DNA of 64,000 nt from Isoetes taiwanensis (GCA_021234155.1 JAJEKV010000026.1:4204644-4268643), one strand, 5' to 3'; shown: positions 32,531-44,620, numbered from the stretch's first letter. The notes: a model not told the origin generated them from the sequence alone. A program made the numbers and translations.

Positions 32531-33560
32531 TAACCGGTTGTAACCGAAATGTATTTGTTGCTATTCCTTGTCTCTAATGTTAATCTTAATCTAATCCAGT
32601 GCTTGTATGAGACATTGCCTTTCGAAAGTGGAAGAGCAAAATCTTTTTTTATCCCGCTACAACTATATAAGGTTTAGAGAAGCTACCAACAAAGAAAAAG
32701 AAAGGGTGAATCGAACCAAGGATCATGAATGTCATTGAAATAGTGAAATCATGGATGAAGGGGATTGTGGTAGCTAAATGCCATCATATCCTTGCACCTA
32801 TCCTTTGAGAATGACCATTTTGTGCCGGGCTGTTTTTACGCCGCGCACCATCCGATTCCAAGATTCTACCCGCACTGTGAATTCACGCCTTGAATCCTCT
32901 TACGGGTTATGCATCTAACGAGAAAGCAATCAAAGGGTATGTAATACTTTAAGTTGTTGCTTTGCTTTTCTTCGCTAATTGGCCCGCTAAATTTCGTGAT
33001 ATGTAGGCTGCACACACAAATGTTAACCACATCGACGGCCAAGTATCTAGAGGCGCCGATTTCATGAAGAGAAATAATGTTAATCGGATTCAAGAAGTAG
33101 AGGTGCCACAAAGAGTCCGATTTAACATCATGTGGGTTGTATGTGATGGGATTTATGCACAAATATGTTGAAGCTCTTGTCTCGATAGAGATATGGGAAG
33201 TTGTATGCCTTCCCTTGTATGTACTGCATCTCATGTTCCTTTAAATATTTCTAACCTTATTTATGGATGTCACAGATTACATCTAAATGGTTCTCTCATG
33301 AATACGCCCTGTCACGACGACAATTTCTAATAGATGCTTTGGTCATGCATTGTGATGCCAATCCGAAAGAACGTATCAGCCAGCAGTCCTCTGATTTCTG
33401 AGCTGATCATGAGTCTGAGTATCTGATTTTGCAAGATGAACTATGTAACAGGCTTATATATATCTTTTGTTCACATTTGTGTTCACATTTCCTATCATAA
33501 GGAATGTGTAAATGACACTATGCTGAATAGTATACTACTGATAGTATACTTTATGACTAT
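32531..33560. other. Intergenic or decayed coding DNA
   Basis: Protein-like pieces appear on plus (FENDHFVPGCFYAAHHP near 32805; RRQFLIDALVMHCDANP near 33315), but they are in different frames and match nothing I know. A poly-T run lies at 33569-33580. Confidence 0.3.
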
Positions 33561-33679
33561 GTAAGTTTTTTTTTTTTTTTGAAGAAAAAAGATTTCTGAT
33601 TTAAAGAAGCCTTGTACCCTTTTTGGTCAATCAAAACAGTTACTTGATTGTTTCGACTGATATATTTTGTGACCTTGTA

Positions 33680-34125
33680 CCACACCACACCCCACAACAC
33701 CACACCACAATCCACAACACCACACCACCACACCCCACCACACTCCACCACACCACATCATACCACCACACCCCACCACCACCACACACCACACCACCAC
33801 CCCCCACCACCACACCCCACCACACCACATCATACCACCACACACCTACACACACCACCACCACCACCCCCCACCACCACACCCCACCACCACCACACAC
33901 CACACCCCCCCCACCACCACACTCCACCATTTGGTGTATGGTGTATGGTGTGTGGTGAATGGTGTGGTGTGTGGTGGGGAGTGTGGTGAATGGTGTGGTG
34001 TGTGGTGGGATGTGCTCGTTCTGGTGAATATGATAGTTGGTGTATGGTCTATGGTGTATGGTGTGTGGTGAATGGTGTGGTGTGTGGTGGGGTGTGTGGT
34101 GAATGGTGTGGTGTGTGGTATGCTT
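33680..34125. repeat. CCA/CCACACC then GGT/TGGTGTG simple-sequence foldback
   Basis: 33680-33930 is made of CACCA, ACACCACACC and CCCCACCACC units. 33930-34125 is made of TGGTGTGTGGTGAATGG and related units, the reverse-complement flavour. The two halves could pair into a long imperfect hairpin. Open frames here (His/Pro/Thr-rich on plus, Trp/Gly/Val-rich on minus) are artefacts. Confidence 0.9.
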
Positions 34126-34504
34126 GGTATGCAGTTAGCACAATCCTAACACAAAGTTAGCAATATCCCACATGCATATATCACAAAAATCGTGCGCATA
34201 TATAAATAGGATTTTGCTGCTTCATTGATAAGTGTGGATAGAGATTAGATGTTGAAAAGTTATGGCTCACGGGCTTGTAATCTTCGCCATGTGCCACGGT
34301 CATAACCGGCCCAAGATGTAATCCTAGTCCACCCTTTTTTTTTAGTAATGGGCTCAAATATCCCACATGCATTCAATGTTCCACATGTTACCAAATCAAC
34401 AATTGCCAAATCAACAAATGCCAAATGAATGGATTATGTTAAGGCATATTGTGTACCTATGCATATTGTGTTTGGTAAAGCGTGAGTCAACAATATAAAG
34501 ATAA

Positions 34505-34832
34505 CAAGGAATATTCCTTATTTCCTTTAAAGGAATATTCCTTATTGCATTGAAAGGAATATTCCTTAGCGCCTAGTTATCAAGAATATTCCTTATTACC
34601 TTCAAAGGAATATTCTTTAGTTTGTTTAAGTGCACCCATAGTTACAAGGAATATTCCTTATTATTTTGAAAGGAATATTCCTTTTGCATTGAAAGGAATA
34701 TTCCTTAGTGTTTAGTTATCAAGAATATTCCTTATTACCTTCAAAGGAATATTCTTTAGTTTGTTTAAGTGCACCCATAGTTACAAGGAATATTCCTTAT
34801 TACATTGAAAGGAATATTCCACATTGAGTATA
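34505..34832. repeat. Array of AAGGAATATTCCTT palindromes, 139-bp higher-order period
   Basis: The 14-bp palindrome, or a one-base variant, occurs about twelve times in 325 bases, separated by 6-40 bases. A longer unit containing TTTGTTTAAGTGCACCCATA and several palindromes is itself repeated with a period of 139 (34621 and 34760). Confidence 0.9.
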
Positions 34833-35567
34833 GCCCTTTCATTTGAGCTAGGCTTGTGGGATATATGCCAAAGCATCAACCATTGGCCAATTGGGTCGAA
34901 AAAGAGGACAAATGGGATAGATTTTGAGAAAAGGATGTTGAACAAATCATTGGCACAAATCATTGGTTAAGGAACAAATCATTGGCATGGTAATGAGCCA
35001 TATCGTAAAATGAGGGGAGAAGGGAATAGAGGGGATAAAAATTCCTTTTTTACCCTGTGGTGACCTGGTTGATTCGATGGCGGGAGGAGATCGAACGACT
35101 AGATCACAATCCATATCCCCAATTCAAATGCAAACTCACCGGCGACCCGATTCTTGAGGAGATCAATGCCTAAAGTGGAAACCAATTGAACAAAATCAAA
35201 CGGAGAGGCAAGCCACGAAGTTCAGAGGTACTCCTATTCTTAAACATGCTTTTGTTCCTAATCTAACAATTGCTTATGATGTTCTACACAGATGCACAGA
35301 GGAGACTTAACAATGTTGGAAGCATGGATCGAGCTATGGGAGTAGCAGCGGACAAGGGGGATGAGGAATCCCAATTATCTAAAGCAGAACTAGAGAGTAT
35401 TCTCATTCAACTTAAACAAAGTGCTGAAAAGGGCTGAGGTTTGGAGATTCAATAGCCTCAAACCATACTTTACCAATCTCTATCATAAATGGCAACAGAA
35501 GCGAGAAGCACATGTCTTGCTTCTGTTAGACTTCACCAACTTCCAAACCAGTGTTGTCACGTACTTA

Positions 35568-35728
35568 GTGTACGGTACCGGTACAGTACGTCTTCCAAGG
35601 TACTATACCTTTTACGTACTGCGAAGTTTTTACGTACTTTATGTACGTTTCAAGATGGTTGTTCTAATTTCTGTACAGTACGTACAGTACGTTAAGTACC
35701 TCTATAATGTAAAGTTCTTTACGTACTT
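35568..35728. repeat. GTAC-dense cluster
   Basis: Roughly fourteen GTAC tetramers lie within 160 bases, for example GTGTACGGTACCGGTACAGT and CTGTACAGTACGTACAGTAC, many forming nested palindromes. The surrounding sequence has very few. Confidence 0.85.
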
Positions 35729-35987
35729 CTTGCAATTCTGATCTTTAAGACTAAAATTTTAGAGTGTCTTAGAAAATACATTTACATTGTAAGCATTTAG
35801 AAAATGGCCATTTGACTTCAATAAAATGTTTAAAACCCTCAAATACTAAGTGTAAAAATAGTGATAACAGCAAATAGAATAAAGAATTTAGTCATGAAAT
35901 TCTAGAAGCTAATCCAAAGACAGCAAAAACAACAACAAATAAGCAAAGTTATAGCTGCCAATTTTAACGTAGTATCTTTTTTCAGCA

Positions 35988-36022
35988 AAAAAAAGAAAGA
36001 AAGAAAGAAAGAAAGAAAACAG
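35988..36022. repeat. (GAAA)n microsatellite
   Basis: About eight AAAG units. Confidence 0.9.
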
Positions 36023-36037
36023 CAAGGAAACATAATT

Positions 36038-36152
36038 TTATTCTTCTCCATCTTCCTCGCCATCATCTTCAGATTCAGTTTCGGTTGAGGCCACTTCCTC
36101 CTCTTCCGTATCCTCTTCTTCATCATCTTGACTCTCCTCCACAAGGCACCCA
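36038..36152 (-). pseudogene. Possible acidic C-terminal coding remnant
   Basis: The minus strand, in one open frame, reads VEESQDDEEEDTEEEEVAST and ETESEDDGEEDGEE and stops at TAA (36038-36040). Such tails close many histone chaperones and nucleolar proteins. No upstream exon was found, and low complexity means it may be chance. Confidence 0.25.
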
Positions 36153-36560
36153 AAATTAAAACACTACATGGTTTTTCCCATGGTTGTGACTACAAAACCA
36201 TTTTACAAAACCAATACATGTTTGTGGGTTGATATCATTAAAAACCATATGAGGCTAAACTAATGGGTTCTTTTGTAAGGTTTGTTAGGGTGGTGTTATG
36301 GTATGGTAATTGCTAATGGTTTCCTTTGTAGAGTTTGTCAAAGTGGTATAGCATGTTGGTAAATTTATGTGGTATATTATAGTGTTTTAAGAGTATGGTT
36401 AGCCCCTATGGTATAACACGATGGTGTGGATGTGGTTTAATATGCTGCTCTATTCATGTGATTCTATAGTGTGGTTGGTTATTGTGGTGAACTAGCATGG
36501 CTAATTGTCATGGTAAATGCATATGGTTCGCAATGTGTTAGATTCAAATTACTATTACTA
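36150..36560. repeat. TGGTTTT/AAACCA-rich degenerate repeat
   Basis: Words ATGGTTTTT, AAAACCATTT, GGTATGGTAATT and TGTGGT recur irregularly. Similar blocks lie at 39680-40320 and 44000-44620, suggesting a dispersed non-autonomous family. Confidence 0.45.
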
Positions 36561-36599
36561 TTCATTCCATATATAAAGCAGTATCATTTTTTGTTCTTA

Positions 36600-38670
36600 A
36601 AAAAATAGGAGGTAATTTTTCTGGGCTGAGCGCAGCCCTGGCTCTGACACGTATGCACCCATTGCATTTTCAAATTGAAGAAAAAAGAAAAAAAAACTAG
36701 GGATGCCACGTTTTTGTTCTTATCTGCTTTGAATCAATCTCCTCCGTCGAATCTCCTTGAAATGCTCTCCACTTCCTCTGCCCCATTCTGGCGAACTCCG
36801 CATCCCGCCATAGCTCAGGTGCTGACGTAGGAGGTCGCCAAGTTTGAGGAAAAGAAGTACTAACCCATGCCGGAGCTTTGTTTTCTGTGTTTTTCTTGCA
36901 ACTGGTAAGCCTTAGCAAGAAGAAACTAAGGCGATGGCGCTTTGCCACTGTGGCCTTATCCGATGCCCATAGTTGGGAATCGCCCAAGTCGTGGTATGGA
37001 TTTGTTAATGTAGGTGCTCCAGAGGCCAAGAAATGGCGGTGTGAAGCTCGTAATCTACAATTAGAATAGCGTATTAAACCGTAATTAATTGATCCGGCCG
37101 CGGGGTTGATTGAAGTCGAAGGACCTAGATCTTCCGGAAGAATACTTGATGGGTTAATTCATAGGGCGTAGAGAATGTGAATCGCTGTCGATCTTCACCG
37201 TAAACCTTGGCGAAGTTTGCATGAGGTCTCAGGCCATTCCGGCGAAGCTCGCTGCAATAGAAGGGGATTACATTGCCGGAAGCAAAAACGGATTCCTCAA
37301 TATTTATTTGCTTGGAATATACATACTTTGCCCAATATGAGGGATTATTTGCTTGGAAGCAAAGTCTTCAATATTTCTCGAGTTCGCCTACTCAAGGCCA
37401 TTCATCCGTGAAGCGAAGTCCGCTATGGCGAATCCGGTCCGGGAGCTTTAATCTTGAGGAATGGGATGCTCGCGATGGCTCATTGGCGCTTAGATTTAGC
37501 AAAGGATATGCCGTGGCCCTATCTAAAGGCATTTTGGGAAGAGTGGAAAAAAAAGAGAAGCATTCATTGCATTCATCCTATCAATTCCTTAGAATAGAAC
37601 TATGGCGATGTTCCAATAATAGCGCATTTAAGACTAGGAGGTGAGCTAGGCGCCTTTAAATGCTCCAACTTTTAGGATCCCATGAGCAAGTTTTAGCGGC
37701 GAAAGCGTGTCTTGAGCTAAGAAGAAAAAGTCACTGAAAATGTCTATATCAAGGTTTGCTATGAAATCTACCTCCCCTTTTATTTTTCGAGTCCTTCTTC
37801 TTAGATTCCGGCATTATAATTTTCTAGAAACTTTTTGCAACTTCCTTCTTAAAATGTGCTCTGATTGCAACATTTCCTCTTTTTACTTCCATGGTTCCAT
37901 TATCTTGTTATGGATTTTACCGCTTAAAGATCACCGCAGATATTATGTCCCATGTTCAAATTTAACGCAGAGGGAGTTCTCGTGGTCTTAGTTTTGTTTC
38001 TATTATGTTGCAATTTGCCCTATTAAATGACGGTATCCTTTAGGTTTGATAACTTTCAAGTATATGTCGCTAAACCTCAAACAATGTTTTATTTGTATAG
38101 AAAATGAAAAGGAGCGATCGGAAAAGCTTGCAAAACGTAAGGTATGCTATATTGCGCTTCTATCCTTGTGCCGGGGCAAGTGTGTTTTCATGATTCAAAG
38201 GTTGACATCGCTGATTGAGGAACTCAAGGGTTCTTTAATATTATATTAGATTCACATTAAGCATCCCATTTTGAAAGCCTTTCCTTAATATTCAAAGTAA
38301 CAATCTAATATCGCCAAGGTGGAACCCGATTGCACAAAGAAGAACATTATTATTGCCGATAAGCATTTCATTACAAATGTTAACCGGGTGATGACCATTG
38401 CAAGGATTTTTGAACCACTCTAATGTAGTTGCTTGGAAGGCAAAACATCTATTGTGCATCACATTTTGTGTCAATGATTTCAACTACGATATGCTATCAT
38501 GACTAGGCTTCAAAGTAGTTGTGGATTAAGTCCGCTCTCTCATGCTTTGGTTTTATTTTCCTAGTGTTTTGAATTTTAGGCCCGTGGTATTGCTAGTGAG
38601 GCGTGATCGTAATCCACAAGCAAAGACTAAACTAGTGCCTGAGGAGCCACTTGGAGACCAATCACATAAT
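36600..38670. other. Decayed DNA with unrecognised frames
   Basis: Several frames of 60-120 codons on both strands (36697-37029 minus; 37273-37644 plus) share no recognised motif. A donor-like border follows GAGCGATCGGAAAAGCTTGC (38113-38141), which could be an internal exon (ERSEKLAKRK) of the gene whose last exon is at 38678. Confidence 0.3.
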
Positions 38671-38677
38671 CTTGCAG

Positions 38678-38761
38678 TTTGTTGTCGGAATTGTAGCAAT
38701 AGTAGCCGGTTATTTTTGGTCGAGCTTGTCTAAGAAGGAGAAGAAGGAAGAGTCTAGTTAA
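38678..38761 (+). CDS. Putative terminal exon: C-terminal membrane anchor
   Basis: After a TTGCAG acceptor the frame reads FVVGIVAIVAGYFWSSLSKK and EKKEESS followed by TAA. That is one strongly hydrophobic 15-residue segment followed by a short lysine-rich cytosolic tail, the layout of a tail-anchored or single-pass ER/peroxisome membrane protein. The rest of the gene is not recognised with confidence. Confidence 0.35.
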   Translation, partial: FVVGIVAIVAGYFWSSLSKKEKKEESS

Positions 38762-40330
38762 GTATTCAACTTCCCGGTGTTCTATGCATAACAATAAGCC
38801 ACCGGTAATGGAAAAATGTGGTTAATGTCTCCCAGATCTTCGCGGTAACGATTAATCTCTGGTCCATGGTTTTGGAATTTGTGCAAAGTAACGTTGTGGA
38901 ATCAAGCATGTTAATGGAATGCCAATAAAAAGGCAACGAGTTTATCTCAATTATCTTTGTTCTGATTTCTGTTCAATAAAAGTTTTTTGGAAAATTATCT
39001 AAAGTGCGTAGATTAAAGTTCTGTTTTAGAAATTTGAAATGTCAGGATTTTGTTTACAATGGGGATGCAGGATCCTACACGGAGTATTGTAAATAGGCAT
39101 GAAGGTAATGGCAAATAAAGTCCTCTTGGACTGCTTTAAAATGGTACATATTCTCAAGAAGAATATTACAAGATAACATTAATCAATATTGTGCACTACC
39201 ACTATGCCTTTGGTATTTTCTATAATGCTTTTGATTAGCTTTTCTAGTTCTGAAATGCTTTGGAATACCATTCACAAGATGTTGCCAAAGTGACACTTGA
39301 ATGAGCATGCCCTATTGGATTTGAATGAATTTGTCTGAGATCCAGGGAATTAGAATGTTATAATTACTCTTTTACAATTCGTTATTTTTGCAATTTCGCT
39401 ATTTTTGCTAGATCCACGTGCACGCTCTTAGATGGATACCCCATAGTCTACCTGTGCAATACCTTCTCATATTATAGAAACATCAAGTATCACATTTTAA
39501 GGACTTTGGCACCATTCCAAAGTTACACAAATTTCCCCTGCATAGACGAGTTGGGGAAGAGAAACGTTCGCGGCGGCCGTAAGGGCCGCGATAAGTTTCT
39601 TGTAGTAATAGTTTATTCCAAATGTGCATGGTTTGGTTATGCCTTATCTTCATGGTTATCATTTATAAACCAGTGTTGATAACCAGTAACACTTTGTTGT
39701 TTAAATCATTTCAACAACCAGTAACACTTTGTTGTTTAAACCATTTCAACTTTATTTAACTAAAATCTATTAAGTAGTAACACAACAACCCCAAAATTTG
39801 CTCAACGTGTAGTTTTTTGCTGTTGTTTCTGCAAAAAAAACACCACTTAAAGACCATGCATTGTTTTGTTCCGAAAATGCTAGAAATAACATGTGGTTTT
39901 CAAGTATAGTTTTCACACAAAAAAAATACGCGTAGTCTTTATGGTGGTTTTTTGACAAAAACAATGTGTGATTTTTGTGTGTGGTTTTCACCATAGTTTT
40001 TAAACAAAAACAACGCGTAAATTTTATATATGATTATTGCACGTGGTTTTTGAGAAAAACAACGCAAAAATTGTATGTATGTTTTTCGCTATAAAAACAA
40101 AAAATAACATATGGTTTAGGTGGTCTTCATCCAAAAACAATACATGGTTTTCAAATGTAAGATTTTTGCATAGGTTTTTTCAATTATCCACATGTTCTTT
40201 TTTTATTGTTCACAGCGCAACCACGCGTTGTTTTTCCTATAATAACATGTTCTTTCCTAGTGCAGTTTTAAAGAAACAATGTTGTTTTTTCTTCCTAATG
40301 TAGTCTCAAAGAAACAATACATACAATTAC
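38762..40330. other. Intergenic DNA with degenerate repeats
   Basis: 39553-39604 carries a GC-rich palindromic motif shared with 8031-8080. 39660-39760 duplicates CAGTAACACTTTGTTGTTTAAA. 39770-40320 is a TGGTTTTTG/AAAACAACG-rich degenerate repeat; frames in it are artefacts. Confidence 0.45.
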
Positions 40331-40339
40331 TATAGTTTA

Positions 40340-40440
40340 TTTTAAAAAACCTTTTGGGAATCGAACCCACAAGTCCATTCAGGCAATAAACAATACAACT
40401 TAGTTGCAATCTTAGTAGTGCAACTTAGTAGCAATCTAGA
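40340..40440 (-). repeat. tRNA-like/SINE remnant with B box
   Basis: On minus, TTGTGGGTTCGATTCCCAAA contains a perfect pol III B box (GGTTCGATTCC). Upstream, CAACTAAGTTGTATTG is duplicated in variant form. No complete tRNA fold; taken as a tRNA-derived SINE relic related to the one at 11800. Confidence 0.45.
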
Positions 40441-40630
40441 AATGAATTTCTATTTAGCTTGTCAAAATCAGAGCATCATATATATGTTAATAATGTTAAT
40501 AATCAGGTACACAGCTAAATCAACAAAGTTAGTCTACATGCATGTTAAATGCCATCTATTTAAACTATGCAATACTATAATTATAAAAAAATGATACTAT
40601 ATGCTTTCTTAATTGTTTAGAGTTACCATA

Positions 40631-41153
40631 CCTCATCAGCGCTAAGAGATGTTTAATTGCATTCTTATCATAAAAAAATTTGACTCCTTCAATCTTTTCA
40701 ATGATTTCAACGAATTGGCCTTTCTCCCAAATCGTGATTTTAACAATCTTGAATCAATCTGCAAATCAAAGTTTAAACACTTGAGCATGGAAGGTTAATG
40801 TGAAAAAATTTACTATTGAAGGCAAGCACTTACCCCTGTAATCCCTCAGCGTAGTATCTAGAGTTTATTTTGAATGGAGGTCTCTTTTCTTCTGAATATG
40901 CTTTTGCAGCAGCACTCATCTTCAAATGGTTTAGCAGCACTCATCTTCAGCAGCACGCATTTTCAAATGGTTTATCTGCCTTCATCATCTATGGTAACAT
41001 AAACAAGAATATATAACCATGCACATATCTAGATCAGCATGCAATCCTGGATAAAAGAGCAAGCTATACCTCAAAAAAGTATCAAGCCAAATGAAAAGAC
41101 ATCGACTCTTGTCATATTCCCTTTGTAGAAGAACTTCCAGAGCCATGTACCAA
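40631..41153 (-). pseudogene. Protein kinase C-lobe exons (tyrosine-kinase-like/Raf-ILK group), pseudogene
   Basis: Three minus-strand exons occur in order. The exon at 41153-41070 reads YMALEVLLQREYDK and, after a small indel, VDVFSFGLILF. This is the A-P-E motif (here A-L-E) and the D-x-F-S-F-G of subdomain IX. The exon near 40850-40935 reads AAAKAYSEEKRPPFKINSRY and YAEGLQ. The exon at 40760-40631 reads LIQDC, HDLGERP, then IIEKIEGVKFFYDKNAIKHL. This order matches plant Raf/ILK-like kinases ('APEV...YD..VDVFSF', 'RPPF', 'L-I-x-x-C-W', 'RP.F..I...L'). The APE proline is lost, the frame is broken within subdomain IX, and a stop replaces the conserved Trp. The N-lobe with the ATP-binding Lys was not found. 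Confidence 0.65.
40905..40985. repeat. Short tandem repeat
   Basis: GCAGCACTCATCTTC(A)-type units with AAATGGTTTA are repeated three times. Confidence 0.7.
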
Positions 41154-41237
41154 CCTGTTTTTCAGCAAACAAACAATTAGTTTGCAATGGGCTACTTATC
41201 ACGTGCTATTGTGGTCAAAACTCTCTAGCAAATAATG

Positions 41238-41669
41238 CTAGTTGACTTTACATCGATAATAACTGAAGAAAAAAACTCTATAAATGCATTCACCATTTAT
41301 CAATAAGGTGCATGAACTAGTGCCTATACATACAGTTTTATCAATCAAAAAATGAAGTTGCTTACTCTTTAGCAGATCAAAAACCTCTGTTGCTGCGTCC
41401 GAAAGTTCCTCATGGATAGTAATATAATCCCCCAGCAATGGTGACGTCACAAAAATGTTGTCTTCTCCTGCAAATTGCAATAGATGAAATGACGGTGCTT
41501 CTCCTGGTGCAGCACCAGCGCTGATCAACATTCCCTTGCGCATTAGGCATCCCATTAAGATCTCCAAAGTCTCATCCGGCAGCCTCTGCCCTGCTCTTGC
41601 ATGATTTTCCCTCAAGACGTAAAACTGTGAAGGCCCCATTTGCAAAAACAAGGCGCATATCCTTTTCAC
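41238..41669 (-). CDS. Unrecognised 143-codon open frame
   Basis: The frame encodes FLQMGPSQFYVLRENHARAG, PDETLEILMGCLMRKGMLIS and DAATEVFDLLKSKQLHFLID with balanced composition, unlike chance frames nearby. It has no motif I know. It lies just upstream, on the same strand, of the kinase exons and could be an upstream exon of that gene, although it does not resemble a kinase N-lobe. Confidence 0.35.
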   Translation of the reverse strand: MKRICALFLQMGPSQFYVLRENHARAGQRLPDETLEILMGCLMRKGMLISAGAAPGEAPSFHLLQFAGEDNIFVTSPLLGDYITIHEELSDAATEVFDLLKSKQLHFLIDKTVCIGTSSCTLLINGECIYRVFFFSYYRCKVN

Positions 41670-41867
41670 AGATGCTTCCAGCTCCCAGATGGCATGGCAG
41701 AATCAGACATCTATGTTTTTTTTCCTTGTTACCGTAGTTCAGCCAAGCGCCATACCTGGATGCAAAAATATGGATTAAGCAAGGGGTTAAGCAAAGGGAA
41801 AAAAAACTGGATATAGCAAATACAGATATGAAGGCCCGAGCTCCCTCAGTGCTCCGGATCCATCATC

Positions 41868-41965
41868 ACCATGGAGCTCCGCCATCGCCATAGCTGGAAA
41901 GGGAAAGCAGGCGAAAAAATGCCCTCGAGCTCCGCCATCGCCATAGCTGGAAAAGGAAAGGGGGC
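41868..41965. repeat. ~66-bp tandem duplication
   Basis: GAGCTCCGCCATCGCCATAG plus CTGGAAA-GGAAAG occurs at 41872 and 41929. Confidence 0.85.
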
Positions 41966-42425
41966 AAAAAAAAAAAGGTTTGAAAAGAAAGTGAGCTGGC
42001 AAAATTTAAAATTCCCCCCCTTTGAAAGGAGCAAATTTTTTTTGGAGTGTATAATCTCATATTTTTTGAGGCAAAATGTTAGACTTTTATTTTGAGTATC
42101 CCTAAGGTATCCTTAATTGTAATTTGTGAGACAATAACAAGTCTAGCATAGATGTGGAGTTCAAGGTGCCACAATAACAAGTCTAGCATGAAAATTCAAT
42201 CAAGCTATTAACTGTTAATATTATTGCTTCAGTTAATGCTAGAAAAGCACATGAATTTACCTGGATGCTACGCCAGTATTTTCTATAGCAGATTGAGCTG
42301 CACCAGGCTAGCCGACCATCAATTTCTTGGAATCGAAATTGCCCCAATTTCTTGGAATTACAATTGCCCCTGCTTTCTATTACACGTGCCCGCCACCAAC
42401 AACCTGAATGTATTTCGATTGCTCA

Positions 42426-42495
42426 AAACTTTTACATCTATTTTGTATCGTGGAAAAATGAAAAAAATCTTTACATCTATTTTGTATCGTAAAAA
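42426..42495. repeat. ~40-bp tandem duplication
   Basis: TTTACATCTATTTTGTATCG occurs at 42431 and 42471 with similar flanks. Confidence 0.85.
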
Positions 42496-42499
42496 TGAT

Positions 42500-44620
42500 G
42501 TATCAATCTTTCACACCCGCTTATGGCCTTAGAAAATCCGCAGCTAGACTCCATCTCAACAATCTGACCATATGCATATGTGGCTACTTGTTGTAGCCGA
42601 CCGTAAGCCCTAACATGCTTTAGGCCCTAATTTTTGTGCCATTTTTAAATGGTTTGGCCTTTAGAAATATAAAAATACAAAAATACTTTTACTTTTAAGA
42701 CATACCTTGCCATGGTATAGTAATGCTCAATGGCCCTTTGATGCTCAATGCCCCTTTGAAACATGTTAGGAGAAACGTAGCCTAATAAGAAAGCATTTTT
42801 TTCTTTTTTATTAAAGCATTGCATGCATGTTGCATGCATGCCAAGAAACTCAAGTGGTTTATTTTTAAAGAATATTATTTGGCTACTATGCCAACTCTTG
42901 CCCATAAACCAAATTATGTGCTATTGCAAAGGCTTGCACAGACTTTTACATGTAAAGTTCAACAATGTTTTTTCGCTATAGTGTGAAGTACAACAATATC
43001 TTTTCGACCATGAAGAAACCTTACCCAAGGTAGAATGTTATTGAGGTGTTTTCCATATCATGGTATCACCCATAGTGCCACAACACCATATTTTTTATGC
43101 CTTCATAGAGGCCTTAGGGATATTTTTGCATTTTGAATTTAGTAGCCATTTCTTTTTTCAAGGGTTTGTAGCCAAGGCCATGTGGCCAAAATACAAGGCA
43201 AAATTTGCCCCCAACTTATCTTTTACATAACATAGGGCATGTCTTACCCATATTCTTAACACATGCTCTCGTAGAGTTGTAGTCTAAATGGTTATTTACA
43301 CCATCAAACATTCAAGAATGAGCCAAACATTATGGCCATTTGCACATTTAGGCAAAGTGACAAGTGGAATAAGGCAAGTGGCAACTTGCTAGCCAATTTT
43401 TTCAATGGCAAAAATCCACACCATTTTTATTCCATAAGACCGATGATCCCATTACTATTGGGTTCTACAACCTTAAGTGAGAATTATATCCCCCATTGAA
43501 TCGGCCTGAGCTCCACATGTGCCAGATCTAGCTCAATATGTAAAGCCAGGGAGCTTCCCACCCATTACAAGTTTCGCTGGGAAGCTTCCCACCATTCTAA
43601 GCCATGAATCCTCAGGCAAGGATGCTCGAAGCAGGGTCATGGAACAGAGGATTCAATGGTTGGATAGGGAAACCGAGCTTTGCGAGGGGGGGCGTTAGCA
43701 TACAACCTTCGGGAGGAACGCTGCCAGGAAAGGCTGCCTCGGGAATGTTTTTAGGGTCCATCTCCAAACATGTCCTTCAATTTTAATTGAATAAATTTTA
43801 GGAAACTATATTATTGGTTTGCATGCTTATGATTGTCCTTGTATGATTTCCTTGTATGAAGCCTCATAGATAATTTGGATACTATAGATGATAGAAATCA
43901 ATTTAATTAATGAGTAAGTCATCTCAAGAATAATTCCCATCTTTCGAAGATCGTTATAGCATGATATTTTATTTCTCATTACATGCTTGGCCATGGGATA
44001 CTAAATTGGTATCGAAAAATGGAAACCATGATATAAACCTTAGTTAATATAGAAATGTGAATGCAAAACCGCACCACTATCCGATTGGACTCCATGGACG
44101 ATAAAAAACATTCAATTCAATTCTATGCTGGTTTTGCACTACGGAGAGCCACATCTTTTTAGATGATATTTGTGAACGATCACCATGATTGAAACTACGC
44201 TATAAACTACAACCATTTTATAATATAAATTGTGATAATAGAAAACTAGCATGAATAACCACCATGGCATTTAATTGGTTAAAAAACCACACCATAAAGT
44301 ACTTTAACTTTGTGTCAATAGAAAACCAACATAAACAACCATTACCATATTTAAAGTGGTGTTGAAAAACCATGCTACAAACCAATATCGAATTAATTAT
44401 CATGGAACATTAGAAAACCAACATGAATGACCACCGTTGATGTTAGAAACCATAAAATAAACTAGGTTTGGTTTTGAAAAGCCACGCTATAACAAAAAAT
44501 CAACATGAATAACCACATACTAGTTATAAAAACCACTATGTTATGTGGTTTTTATTAAGAATGAAATTTTTATTATAAAAAATCACATCTATAGTGGTTT
44601 GTCAGTGGTTTATTTTAGTG
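42500..44620. other. Intergenic DNA
   Basis: AT-rich DNA without recognised genes. 42810-42840 has a GCATGCATGTTGCATGCATG palindrome. 44000-44620 is another AACCAC/TGGTTT-rich degenerate repeat (AAAACCAACATGAATAACCA recurs several times), ending next to the hAT remnant. Confidence 0.4.

Noticed and set aside
33623-33989. His/Pro/Thr-rich and Trp/Gly/Val-rich frames
   Set aside because: Artefacts of the CCA/GGT simple-sequence block in several frames and both strands.
34505-34832. CRISPR-like spaced palindromes
   Set aside because: Spacing is irregular, the spacers are themselves repeated, and the context is a plant nuclear genome without cas genes.
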